From contig OY756151.1 in NCBI GenBank assembly GCA_963576785.1, positions 62,001-126,000 on the forward strand: a stretch of DNA of 64,000 bases, written 5' to 3'. Origin of the DNA: Chlorophyllum brunneum. Taxonomy: Eukaryota > Basidiomycota > Agaricomycetes > Agaricales > Agaricaceae. The notes under the pieces are model-generated. The model did no database searches, was not told the DNA's origin, and worked only from the letters and a program-made list of their open reading frames with translations. The translations under genes and the position numbers were made by a program. Below, piece after piece: positions 54,049 through 64,000 of this stretch (positions within the stretch are counted from its first letter, which is position 1; every line of letters starts with the position of its first letter).

Positions 54049-56286
54049 TTGACTCGTACCACCACCATCGATTGCAAAACTCGATTATACGGTACAAGTC
54101 TACAGTACAAGGATACATATATGCCTGCTTTATGCTCCAACCTCTCTCTGAGAGAGACCATGCCTGATGGTGATGGGGAAGTCTTTGGGAACACACCATG
54201 TGTTCCAGCCCCCTCCATCTTTGCGGCCTCTACGGCTCTGCCCCCTCCTGGCGTCCTGTTTCCTAGGATGCCATCTATGACTAGGCCTTTCATCCCCACA
54301 GACCAGGCCTATAGCAACACTGTTCCCCCGTTGGTCTGCAGCAGCAGGCCGTCCACACCTCTGACACTCTCAAACCCCCTCCAAGGGGAAGGAGACAGAA
54401 CCATCCATCAGGCTTCCAAATGGTTAAGGCCAGAGGGAGACCAGTACTACTTGGGAGAGAACTGGGCTGAGCAAGTTGAAGAAGAGCTAAAGCCCAAAGT
54501 CAAAGTTGAAGATGAAGATGAAGACAACAAAGAGGATTGTGAAGACAGTCCAGAAGAATTTTACGAAGATGCTGTCAGAGAGGTCGGCAAGATCTCTGAA
54601 TGGGTCAAGGCCTGCAGCACGTACAACATGAGCGGTGATGAGGGACTGGCATTCGGGTGAGCCTTCACAGAACTAACAGAGACCTTGATGAAAGCGGGAT
54701 GGCTCAAGGTAGCAGTTGATGAAGAAAAGAACAACCTCCATGGTTGGATGGGGGTAAATTTTGGTAAGATTATAGTCCGAGCTGAGGAAACCCCCCAGCC
54801 AGACGTTTCTGCCCTTTGACGCGTAGCCTTCAAAGGCCCCACATGCAAACCTGACGACGTCCGCATGGAGGTTGTCGAACACATTGTCACTCCGGGTATC
54901 ACTGATGGCAATGATGTCACTTATTCGGGCATCTCCGATGATGACGTTCAGATGATCTCCGAAGCGGAGTTCAAGACTGTCACCCATAATAAGGAGCATC
55001 AGGGTAAGAAGCCAAGAAGGCCGAAACCAGTGACTGCCAATACTGAGCCAAAAAAGGCTAACCTGATGGGCCCCATGGTGCCTGCCAAGGCCGCCAAAAC
55101 TCCGGCACCTCCGCCCAGCATCAAGGAGGTCAAGACTCCCCAAGAAGGAACAAAGACTTCCTATGCCGCAATGGCAGCCAAAAAGGGCAAGAATGCCGCC
55201 TCCACCACTGCCCCCTCCTCTATCACCCGGGACCCTCTCAAACTCTTGGAGTTTGCGAGCAAATTCCCAGAACTGTCTAATGAGAAGATAGTAGCTATGT
55301 ACGATGCTGCTTTCTCCCCCTCCTCCTCTCCTGCGAACAAGAAACTGGCTAAGAAAGCTGGTAATATCCGCTCTACCTTGAATGGTCCATCGCGTAAGCA
55401 GGTGATCATTCCCCTTCTCACTGGGCCCAATGTTACCAACTTTGGGGCCATCATCGACTCTCTAAATGCATGCCTCATTGCAAAGAAGTCTAAGACGAGG
55501 GAGATCGCTGCCTCACAGGGTAAGCTGGGCCTTATGGTCCACACCTTGGAGGTGTTGATCCCCACAGAGCTAGACGTCGTTAAGGCGTGGCTCAAAGATA
55601 AGTTTGGAGGTGTCACCACGGGTGACGTATCCCTCCCAAAGTCGAAATCATTCGTGAAAGTCACAGACATCAGTTACATCATGCCCCAAGGACAGATCCT
55701 CACAGAGGCCGATGTGGTCAACAGCGTCCGGAATTCAATTCATTCCAACGCCATGCAATTCGCGACGCAGCCACGAGTGTGTTGCAACTCCAAGCACTCA
55801 GATACCTGCACGGTATGGTTTGAGATCTGGGACTCCAAAGCGGGGACTAATATCGTGAAAATCGAGGATAAGTTCCTCAACATCTATGGAGGACTCTTCC
55901 GCATCAGGAGGGCCACTGCCAACCCGGGAGTACCATTCTGTGGAAAATGCTGCAGATGGGGCCACTCCCTAATTCACTGCCGAGCAAGGCTTTTCACCTG
56001 TACACACTACAAGGGGCCACACTCCACCACCAACCACCAATCGTTTGCCCATTGCTGTAAGGGTAACGATAAAGCAGACCCACCTATCGTGGCCACCCCT
56101 GCCAGAGAACCATGCCCTCATAAGGCTATGTGCTCTAACTGTGGCAAGGACCACCTCGCCACTGACCGAAAGTGTCAATTCTGGAAGAAGCGATTCGACT
56201 ATGACTGGCATGCCAACAAAGCGCTCAAATTAAGAGCCAACAAAGGAGTTCCATTGCCCCCCTCCTCATCATCCCTGGCTAGTTGA
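54049..56286 (+). pseudogene. LINE L2 ORF1: gag-like RNA-binding protein with zinc fingers
   Basis: One frame over 745 codons with two TGA codons (54658-54660; 54817-54819). Order: SLRETMPDGDGEVFGN; an acidic region (VEEELKPKVKVEDEDED); HGWMGVNFGKIIVRAEE; a basic/proline linker; DPLKLLEFASKFPELSNEKI; VKVTDISYIMPQGQILTEAD; zinc fingers CGKCCRWGHSLIHC, CTHYKGPHSTTNHQSFAHCC, CSNCGKDHLATDRKC. The first TGA is CAA in L1 and CAG in L3. The second is TGA in both L1 and L2. If either were read through, a complete ORF1 protein would result. Confidence 0.92.
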
Positions 56287-56306
56287 AGCCAGACTAACCT
56301 CCCTCA

Positions 56307-59300
56307 ATGAATAACATCCCCAACAATCAGGGCAGGCCTCCTCACTCACTCCTGAGTGAGTTGAAGGTCTGCTCTCACAACATTGGAAGATCGTATGGAG
56401 TGATGGAGACAGTCCTTGTGCGCAGAGGTGATGTCGACCTCCTCCTCATACAAGAACCCCCATGGAGATTTCTCCGTGACATTCCCTTATCCACATCTAA
56501 CGATGGATCCCCACTTGTAGGAGGCCCAGTTCACTCGGACTGGATGCTCCTTTCATATCCAATTATTGCCGAAGAAGTCCTTCAAGTGGGATGCCAACAA
56601 TATCCTCAATGGACAGTCAACATGGAACACCACACCACTCCCCAAGTCCTCGCCTTTGCTCACAAGAGACTGAAATGACTCCGACCCTCCATTTGAAGAG
56701 ATTTAATCAAACATTGAGACCTCCTGTGTATTTCCTTATATGCAGGAGGAGAAGAACTACTGCTGCTAAACGTCTACAATGACAGCCATAACACTGCACT
56801 CCAATTCCTCGAGGAGTGCCTCTTCGACCTCCCACCCTTCCTTTTAATGGGCGGAGATATCAACATCTGATTGGAGTTATGGGACCCTTCAACGGATCAA
56901 TGTCCGGTGAGTGTGGACCGTCTCCTCCTGATCACCGAAGCCCTCAACCTTGTGAGGACAACTCCGTCTGTGGCCATACCAACTCAATACGCCTCAGATC
57001 CCAATTCACCAGACATGGTCATTGACCTGCTGTTTGTCTCGGGAATGTTACCATACATCCCCACCCATTCTATCCAGGCAGGTGATCGGTACAACTCCGA
57101 CCATGCCCCCCTCTTAATTAGGATTCCTATTCCACAAATGGATATTGTCGTCGAAAGATTGACTATCCCCAAGGATTTGGATGAGGAAACCAGGTTCCTG
57201 ATAGATATAGTGGAAGGAATCAAGAACAAGAACTGGCCAATGAATGACGTGGATGAGCTGGAGAGAGCTGTTGCTGAATTGGGAGTTTTATTTGACAGAT
57301 CCTGGAACCAGAATGCGAAGAAGACCAAGATCACCACTAGATCCAAGACCTGGTGGAATGAAGAGTACTCTACGGCACTCACTATGCACCATGCAGACTG
57401 CAAGAACAAGTGCAAATGGAATGCCTTTCACAAGACCATGAGGAAAACGAAGAGAGCATATTTCGACAAGAAGATCCAAGACATCTTAGTCAACCGAAAA
57501 TGTCCGTGGGATCTGATGCCATGGGTTAAAGATTGTGCACTCCTGGCTACAGAAGCTATGCGTCACAACGGCCGGCCTTGTCTTACTCTGGACAACCTGT
57601 GGACAGCACTCAACCATCACTACAATGCTGTCCGCAATAGACCAATGAACGCGGCAGTTCTGGACGAAATCCCTCTACTGAACGGAATGGAGAATAGGAC
57701 TTGGGTGAACTTCTCTCTCCTAGAGATGATGGAATCGCTCAAGGATACCTTGAATTCTTCTTCCCCCAGGCCTGACCATATTTCCTGGTCTCATCTTAAG
57801 CAGATTGTCGCCGATGAAACTTGTGCCAATCTTTTCCTCAAAATCAGCAGTGCTTGTCTGAACCTCGGACACTGGCCTGCACACTTTAAGAAGTCAACAT
57901 CGGTGATTATCCCCAAACCCAACAAACCCGACTACTCTACTCTGAAGGCGTTCAGACCAATTGTCCTCCTCAACACATTTGGCAAACTAATTGAGAAGAT
58001 GCTCACTAAACGACTCCAATTCGAGGCGGTAAAATTCAAAGTTCTCCACCCTCACCAACTGGGAGCTATCCGCCAACGGTCCACCGAGGACGTGGGTCTC
58101 TTCCTAATGCACATCATCCGGGGAGCTTGGATGAAGAAGAAGAAGACATTGGTGCTCGCATTCGATGTGGCCCAATTCTTCCCCTTCCTCAATCATGATC
58201 TCCTTATTGACATACTAAGACGACAAGGATTCCCCCCCCAAATTGCAGTGTTCTTCAGCAACTACCTCAAAGAATGCCGCACAACTTACTGGTGGAATAA
58301 CAAAACCTCCCCGGAGTTCGACGCAGTGGTGGGAGTAGGGCAAGGTTTGGCCCTTAGCCCCATTCTCTCCGCTTTATTCCTCGCCCCCCTCCTTCACATC
58401 TTTGACATCCATATGGAGGAACACCGTGGCAGGTGAGACTTTTACGTCCTGTTGTTCATCGATGACGGCACCTTAGTCACGCAATCCCCGTCCCTAGAAT
58501 GGAACATCGAAATCCTCCAACGCATGTACTGCAAAATGGAGCGGCTCATGAATAAATTTGGCCTGGAAATTGAACATGGCAAGTCCGAGATCTTCCACTT
58601 TATGCGTGTGAGACAAGGCTCGAATCCCTCCATCAATTTGGAATCTCCGCCATTCATGGGTCATAACTCCCTCAAGCCAAAGACCCATTGGCGATACCTT
58701 GGCTTCTACTTCGACCGGACGTTGACCTTCAAGGAACACGTTCAATACTACTCCGCCAAAGCAATATCCACAATCAAGGCAATGAAAATGCTAGGGAACT
58801 CTGTTAGAGGCCTGTCCCCCAGCAACAAAAGACTGTTATACCGTTCGTGTGTCGTACTGGTTGCAACATACGGATACCAACTCTGGTTTCACAATAGGTC
58901 TTGTACCAAAGGGACTTGTGAAATCCTCAACAAGATGCAACAAAGTGCAGCACTCTGGATTACTGAGGCATTCCGGACTTTTCCCACCGGTGGCGTAGAG
59001 TCCCTCGTGGGGCTCATGTCCATCAAACTCCATCTCCAAAAGTTGGCCGAACGACAGACGTCGAGGCTTCATACGTTGGATGATGAACATGCATTGGCAA
59101 GATTGACGAAAGAGTATCATTCTTCCCCCCACTGACTTCACATCAAGAATTTCACGGAGATTCAGAAGAAGAAGACACTTGGAGCTGTGATGGATATTTC
59201 GTGCCCCACCCCCGAGACTCAGTATATAGAACATTTTAACTCCATCTCTAAATCTCTCTGGTCCAGACATAGGTTACTTGACTGTTTCTCTACTAATGTA

Positions 59301-60356
59301 TCTTTCATAGGATTTAACCAGGACAGCCCTCACCTCTCGAAGATGCTTTGGGACGATGTTACGACTAACGCAATGACAGACAAAAAATCCATCATTATTG
59401 GCACAGACGGCTCAGTCCACTCCAACCCCAACCCGCTTGCCAGCCAGTTCACGGTGGCAGCTACTATTTGATACCTAGATGGCAGGAGCTCTATCATGAA
59501 GAGGCTCGGAGGAACTACGTCGACAGACATAGAACTGGTTACGCAGTACTTAGGAATTACCAAGGTACTTGCAACTGCAGAATATGACCAGGTTGAACAC
59601 ATTCACGTGTTCACCGACTCCATCACAGCCTCCCGGCTCTTACTCAATTGTTTGCTGCACTCCTGCCAGTGGCAATCCATCCTCACATCAAAGGCACTCC
59701 TGGCTTGGTTCAGCAAGTCAGACCAACACTGCCTTTCCTTCTATTACATGCCATTGAAGTGTAAATACAGTATACAAAAAGCCACTCATGATTGGATCCA
59801 AACAGTTGCCTGGCCTAACCGGGGTGGAAATCAGCGAGTCCCTAACTCTGTGGACTACTTGCGCAAAAAGTCCGCTGAATGAGCGATCCACACATGGCAG
59901 GCCATGTTTGGCTTCAAGAAATATAGTGGTAGCTCCTTCCTCCACCTCCCGGTGCAAGCAAATGGGGCCTCCGCTCTACCGTCGCACATCAAGTCTGGTC
60001 CCTGGATACGAGAATGCGGTTACCAGCCCCAGCTCTTTGCAAGAGCATATCGCGCCATCCTCTGCCATGCCCCAATCAGGGAGTATCGACTTTGATTCTT
60101 CCCCAACAAAGACTTATCATGCCACCACTGTGATAATCAAATGGTCCAGACTAGGTCGCACATCCTCTATTGTTGCAACAACTTCAATCATCATTTCAGT
60201 GTTGACACCATCAAGACTTTCGTCAATTTCTTGCGTCGTAACCCTACCGTGTTCAGCTTCCCCCCGGAACCTGACCACCCTCATATCCGTGCCAGGTCAA
60301 TACCCCCGCTATATTGTCATCAAGTCCAAAGGAGGTTTGGGTCTGCACCTGCGTAA
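56307..60356 (+). pseudogene. LINE L2 ORF2: endonuclease, RT, RNase H, CCHC; single frame, nonsense only
   Basis: 1,350 codons with no frameshift. Endonuclease (LLLIQEPPWRFLRDIP, LLMGGDINI), RT (FRPIVLLNTFGKLIEK, LAFDVAQFFPFLNHDLL, VGVGQGLALSPILSALFLAP, LLFIDDGTLVTQ), RNase HI (IIIGTDGSV, STDIELV, VFTDSITASRLL), final CCHC (SCHHCDNQMVQTRSH). Interrupted only by TGA: 56676, 56694, 56715, 56868, 58434, 59133, 59469, 59880 and 60093. Where L1 differs, it has CGA at 56715, 59469 and 60093, so these are C-to-T changes at CpG. Confidence 0.94.
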
Positions 60357-60657
60357 ATCCTTTTCCCTTTCCTTTTCCTTTTTTCCTTATGCTCTCCCAG
60401 TTATGGACTTTAATTTCATTTCTCTATCTTCCCCTCTCCTCACTCGTCTACTATTTTATAGATAGTTTTCTTTCAATGTCCATCTCTCCCGTGGTGCCTG
60501 GGCAAATTCCCTCCCATATGCTAAGTACCGTTTGTTGTTCCCCCTTGTGATTGCGAGTAGATAGTTTCTTTCTATCAATCTCTCTCCCTCACTCTCTCTC
60601 TTTCCGAATTCCTCTTTTCCTCTTTCTCACTGATCAACGTAGATACCAAACATCTCT

Positions 60658-60673
60658 CTAGTGTATGCACTAG
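60658..60673 (+). other. Conserved 3'-UTR hairpin of the LINE family (L2 copy)
   Basis: CTAGTG-TATG-CACTAG, a perfect 6-bp stem with a 4-nt loop, 131 nt before the poly(A). The L1 counterpart keeps the fold with one T-G pair. Confidence 0.5.
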
Positions 60674-60840
60674 ATGGCATCGAGTCTCGTGGGGTTAGTT
60701 TACATATAGTTTACTTTCCCTTCTCCGAATATTCTGTACATTCTGCCTTTGTATGTATGTACACACGGACTGCATTCGAGCACCGCTATATAAATTGTTG
60801 ATTAAAAAAAAAAAAAAAAAAAAAACGATGAAATGAGATC

Positions 60841-61930
60841 TCACAGAGGGAGTGAGATATGATTTTCCTGAGTGAATTTGACCCCCACTTCTGAGAGCGA
60901 CTTACTGCCAGACTTTGCCTCAAATTACCAGACTTCCCACCTCATCAGCCTTGGGAAATATTGGATGTAGTCGAGGCTACACTGTTTCTGCTCGATACAG
61001 TCTCTGCTTCAAATGAGCCAGCTGGTTTTCCAGGACATTCAGTACATCCCCCAATCCAGCACCAATCCCAATATCCAGTATTCCAACCACCTTCTCCTCA
61101 ACCAGTATTGCTGCCAGCTCCCCACAAAACATTCGATATGTCATCCTTTGAGCAATTCTTCATCTCTGATGCATTCTTGAGCAAGTTGGCTGGAAAACTC
61201 GGAAATCAGTCACAAGGAACACCTACACAACCACCTACCAACTGACCTTGGAACACCAATTGTGCATTCTGCTCTAACCCTCATCACTTCCACCATAGAT
61301 GTGCCCTAGTCGAAGAATATATCCGAAAAGGATTGTGCATCCGTACAACCAATCATTGTATTGCACTACCTGATAGAACAGTTATCATGGCTCGAGTTTC
61401 TCCTGGAAAGGATATTAGAGAGAAAATTAACAATTATTACAAGGCTCAAAATGTACCCACCATCACAACCAACATTGTCGAAGCAGCCCCAGTAGTCCAA
61501 GCCCAGTAGTATATGTGGACCATGTCTTCAGAACCATCAGACATTATCGCAAACGAGATGTCAGTTGAAGACCTTGAGGAACTTCGGCTTCTTGATACAG
61601 TAGCAGTTTCATCTCTTAAACAAGCAGAGGACCTTCGAAAACGTGTCGGAAATGTTGCTAAGGGTAAGCCTAGTCCAAGTGTCAGTACTCGATCAGGAAA
61701 CAAAGGCCAAACATTGACCCCTACCCCTTTTCCAAACATTCCCAATCAATCAGCCACCAACCCCTCGAATATACCACAATTTTGGTACACAACACCAGTT
61801 GAAGATTCTGCTGTCATACAAGAAGTGTTAGACAAAGCAATGGATAGCACAGTGACAGTAACACACCAACAACTTCTAGCTGTCTCACCCGAAGTTTGAC
61901 ATTATATCAAGGAGCAGGTAATCACAAAAA
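60841..61930 (+). pseudogene. Gypsy F4 Gag C-terminal part with one zinc knuckle
   Basis: After L2 the gag frame continues (LKLPDFPPHQPWEIL). 60961-61245 carries a proline/glutamine-rich spacer and SFEQFFISDAFLSKLAGKLG. A knuckle CAFCSNPHHFHHRC follows at about 61267-61310, then EEYIRKGLCI. 61513-61899 is an open linker (EDLEELRLLDTVAVSSLKQA). TGA at about 61243, TAG at about 61507 and TGA at 61897 interrupt one frame. Confidence 0.82.
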
Positions 61931-61944
61931 GGGTACCTACCACC

Positions 61945-62475
61945 ATGGTGGCCATCTCCTCACTCAAAGAAGCAAAAGAGACAGTGTCGGCACTTGTCCA
62001 TTCTCCAGAAACAAGAGAATCAGTAACACTTGTAGTCGCAAATGATGTAGAAGATCTGCGCACCATCGAGTTAGATATAGAGGGAAAAACAAAGGTGGAT
62101 GCCATCCTGGATGAGGGTTCCCAGATCATTAGTATGCGACACGACATTTGGGAGAAGTTAGGGATACCTATGAGGTCAGACAAAGTCATGGTTATGGAAT
62201 CAGCCAACTCCTCTTGCAAATCGACAATGGGATTCCTACCCAATCTTCAAGTAACCATTGGCGACTGTATGTTGTATCTTCAAGTTCAAGTGGTCGAAAA
62301 CACATTGTATGAAATGCTGCTGGGACGGCCATTCTTGACACTTACCCAAGCCAATACATACCATCTTTCGAATAGAGGATCATATATCACACCCGTAGAC
62401 CCCAATAATGGCCAAATTGTTACAGTCCCAACCAAGCCTCGAATCTGTACCTCACCATCTCACTCGGGTTTTTAA
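61945..62475 (+). pseudogene. Gypsy F4 aspartic protease region
   Basis: 176 open codons. The active-site region reads VDAILDEGSQIISMRHDIW. This mushroom Gypsy lineage has DEGS where most retroviral-type proteases have D-S/T-G; the Asp is present. The flap/C-terminal half shows ANSSCKSTMGFLPNLQVTIG and YEMLLGRPFLTLTQANTY. It would cut Gag-Pol. Open here, but pol downstream is broken. Confidence 0.82.
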
Positions 62476-62531
62476 AAATCGATGATTCAGCTATGTGTTG
62501 AGGAAATACATGTCAACTACAAGCTCGCAAA

Positions 62532-64000
62532 TTGTTAAAGAAACCTACCTTGTCAATAATCCCACTCAACTGCTTTATGATTTCACCACTTGCATTCACC
62601 TCATCTCACTTCAACACCATATCGAAACCTAAGGAAATATACGAAATATCACTATTAGCCCTGGAGAAAACTCTCCAAACCCTCGAAACACTTGCCTACA
62701 AGAAAGTTGCTAGTCGCATCAAGCCTGTAGCCACCACCCTACCAGAGAAGTTCTGAATTGTTTGTTGGATCCTAGCTGATCCTCTTGAAAACCTCCAAAT
62801 CCTACCAACCAACCCTCCTAACTTCGTACCTGGAATTTGTTATACAGCTGAACGAAAGGAAGCTATGAAGGTGAATGAAAATAGCTTCCTGACAATAGAA
62901 GAAGAAAAACTGGTACATTACCTTATCAAAGCTCAAGAGACCAGTTTTGTATGGTATGAAGAAGAGAAAGGAAAATTCTCTTCAGATTATTTTGACCCAG
63001 TTGTAATTCCTATGATTGAGCACATTCCATGGAGCCTACAAAACATACCTATTTCCCCAGGAATCTTCAATTGTGTAGTTCAGATCATCAAGGACAAGAT
63101 TACAGCAGAAGTCTATGAACCATCAAGCTCTTCATATCATCCTTGTTGGTTTTGCGTACTAAAGAAGGATGGGAAATCTCTCCATCTCGTCCACAATCAC
63201 AGTAGCAATAAAAGATGCGGGAGTGCCCCCAATAGTCAAACATTATGCAGAGTTATTTGGTGGTTGAGGATGCTACGGAGTGTTTGATCTCTTTGTTGGA
63301 TATGATCAACGTGCCCTAGCTCTGGAGTCCCACGACCTGACAACATTCCAGACATCCCTCGGAATGTTTCGCCTCACATCTATACCAATGGGTTATACAA
63401 ACTTGATACAGATTCAACATGGCAACCTTACCTTCCTCCTGCAAGATGAAATCCCACATGTAGCAGTTCCATTCATTGATGATGTCCCTGTTAAAGGACC
63501 ACCTATACACTATGAATTAGACAGCGGTCAGTTTGAAAGTATTCCGGAGAATCCAGGAATCCAACGTTTCATATGGGAGCATCTGCAAAACATGAACCGA
63601 GTTGTTCGACAAATCAAGCATGCTGGAGGAACATTTTCGGCAGCAAAATCTCACCTTTGCATTCCATCTGCACTCGTTGTTGGTCACCAATGTACCTATG
63701 AAGGGTGACTGCCAGATAAGTCTCGAATTCAGAAGATTGTTGACTGGCTACCATGCCAAAACCTTACCAAAGTTCATGGATTCCTTGGCACAATGGGAAC
63801 TATCCGAATTTTCATCAAAAATTACACTACAATTGCACGTCCACTTGTGAACCTTACATGAAAAGGAGCAGAGTTTGTCTTTGAAGAAGAGCAAGAGTTA
63901 GCTATGGAGAAGTTGAAGAAACTGGTGAAAGACTCACCAGCAATCCAAGGAATCAACTATGCCAGTGGAAGGGAGGTGATCCTGGTTGTAGATACATCAA
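62532..64000 (+). pseudogene. Gypsy F4 reverse transcriptase and start of RNase H, runs off the right edge
   Basis: Pre-RT linker at 62532-62756. RT from 62865: EEEKLVHYLIKAQETSFVWY, YEPSSSSYHPCWFCVLKKDG. A frameshift near 63200 leads to VPPIVKHYAELFGG, TGA (about 63265), GCYGVFDLFVGYDQRALALE, TTFQTSLGMFRLTSIPMGYT and VAVPFIDDVPVKGP (FIDD polymerase site). A further TGA is at about 63706, then RIQKIVDWLPCQNLTKVHGF, TGA at about 63858, and the RNase H start VILVVDTS at the window end. Integrase and 3' LTR lie outside. Confidence 0.88.

Larger units (their letters stand above)
54040..60825 (+). mobile_element. Full-length Tad1-like LINE, copy L2
   Basis: 6.79 kb ending in 22 A (60804-60825). 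Target duplication GATGAAACAAGATC (54026-54039) / GATGAAATGAGATC (60827-60840), 12 of 14 identical with two transitions. Inserted into F4 gag. Structure as L1. Inverted relative to L1, with an internal 1.84 kb tract nearly identical to it. Confidence 0.96.

Noticed and set aside
54049..60356. UGA used as a tryptophan codon (alternative code) in the LINE
   Set aside because: Aligned sense codons in sibling copies are CGA (Arg) or CAA, not TGG, at most sites. The kinase gene uses normal stops and Gypsy/Copia copies show the same CGA-to-TGA decay.
1..64000. CRISPR arrays, tRNA or rRNA genes, bacterial operons
   Set aside because: No regularly spaced short repeats, no cloverleaf or rRNA signatures, and all features are eukaryotic retroelements plus an intron-bearing kinase.

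Overview
This 64 kb window is almost entirely nested transposable elements from a filamentous fungus, most likely a mushroom-forming basidiomycete (Agaricomycetes). The clade call is an inference. It rests on a FunK1-type protein kinase gene with 45-56 nt introns, chromodomain Ty3/Gypsy elements, Tad1-like LINEs with an RNase H domain, and heavy CpG decay. No rRNA, tRNA, CRISPR array or prokaryotic gene was seen. Family labels used below (C1, C2 = Ty1/Copia; F1-F4 = Ty3/Gypsy; L1-L4 = LINE copies) are working names for this window only.

Layout. 1-905: decayed Tc1/mariner transposase. 1262-6734: old Copia C1 on +, cut by Gypsy F1 (starts 6735; TSD CAAGT). 9039-18444 is a block that reads as INVERTED. 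It holds the 5' half of Gypsy F2, LINE fragment L4, a C2-type solo LTR, a duplicated unknown segment, the C1 3' end and the F1 3' half. 18445-28999: F2 3' half with a large unknown ORF and LTR, the LTR being cut by a complete Copia C2 (21644-28978; TSD TTAGT). 29898-32823: the only intact host-like gene, a seven-exon FunK1 kinase on the minus strand. 33345-34734: unknown coding-like segment cut by a C1-type solo LTR (TSD CTTGG). 34747-41512: LINE L1 on minus. 41712-51257: older LINE copy L3 on +, cut by a young Gypsy F3 (44539-48989) with identical LTRs. 51258-52279: F2-like 3' fragment. 52590-64000: Gypsy F4 on +, cut by an F1-type solo LTR (52975-53268) and by LINE L2 (54040-60825). F4 runs off the right edge.

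How it fits together. Insertion order can be read from the nesting: C1 is older than F1, F2 older than C2, L3 older than F3, F4 older than L2. Most nonsense codons in the old copies sit where a sibling or the family expects CGA or TGG, i.e. C-to-T decay of the kind left by cytosine methylation or a RIP-like process. The most notable items are: (i) F3, a recently mobilised Gypsy that keeps gag, protease, integrase and chromodomain but has lost RT and RNase H by an in-frame deletion; (ii) a 12-nt match between the F1/F3 primer-binding site and the predicted mRNA 5' end, i.e. Tf1-like self-priming; (iii) uncharacterised ORFs between pol and the 3' LTR in F1, F2 and F3; (iv) a 9.4 kb inversion joining two Gypsy elements; (v) a near-identical 1.84 kb tract shared by the inverted LINE copies L1 and L2.
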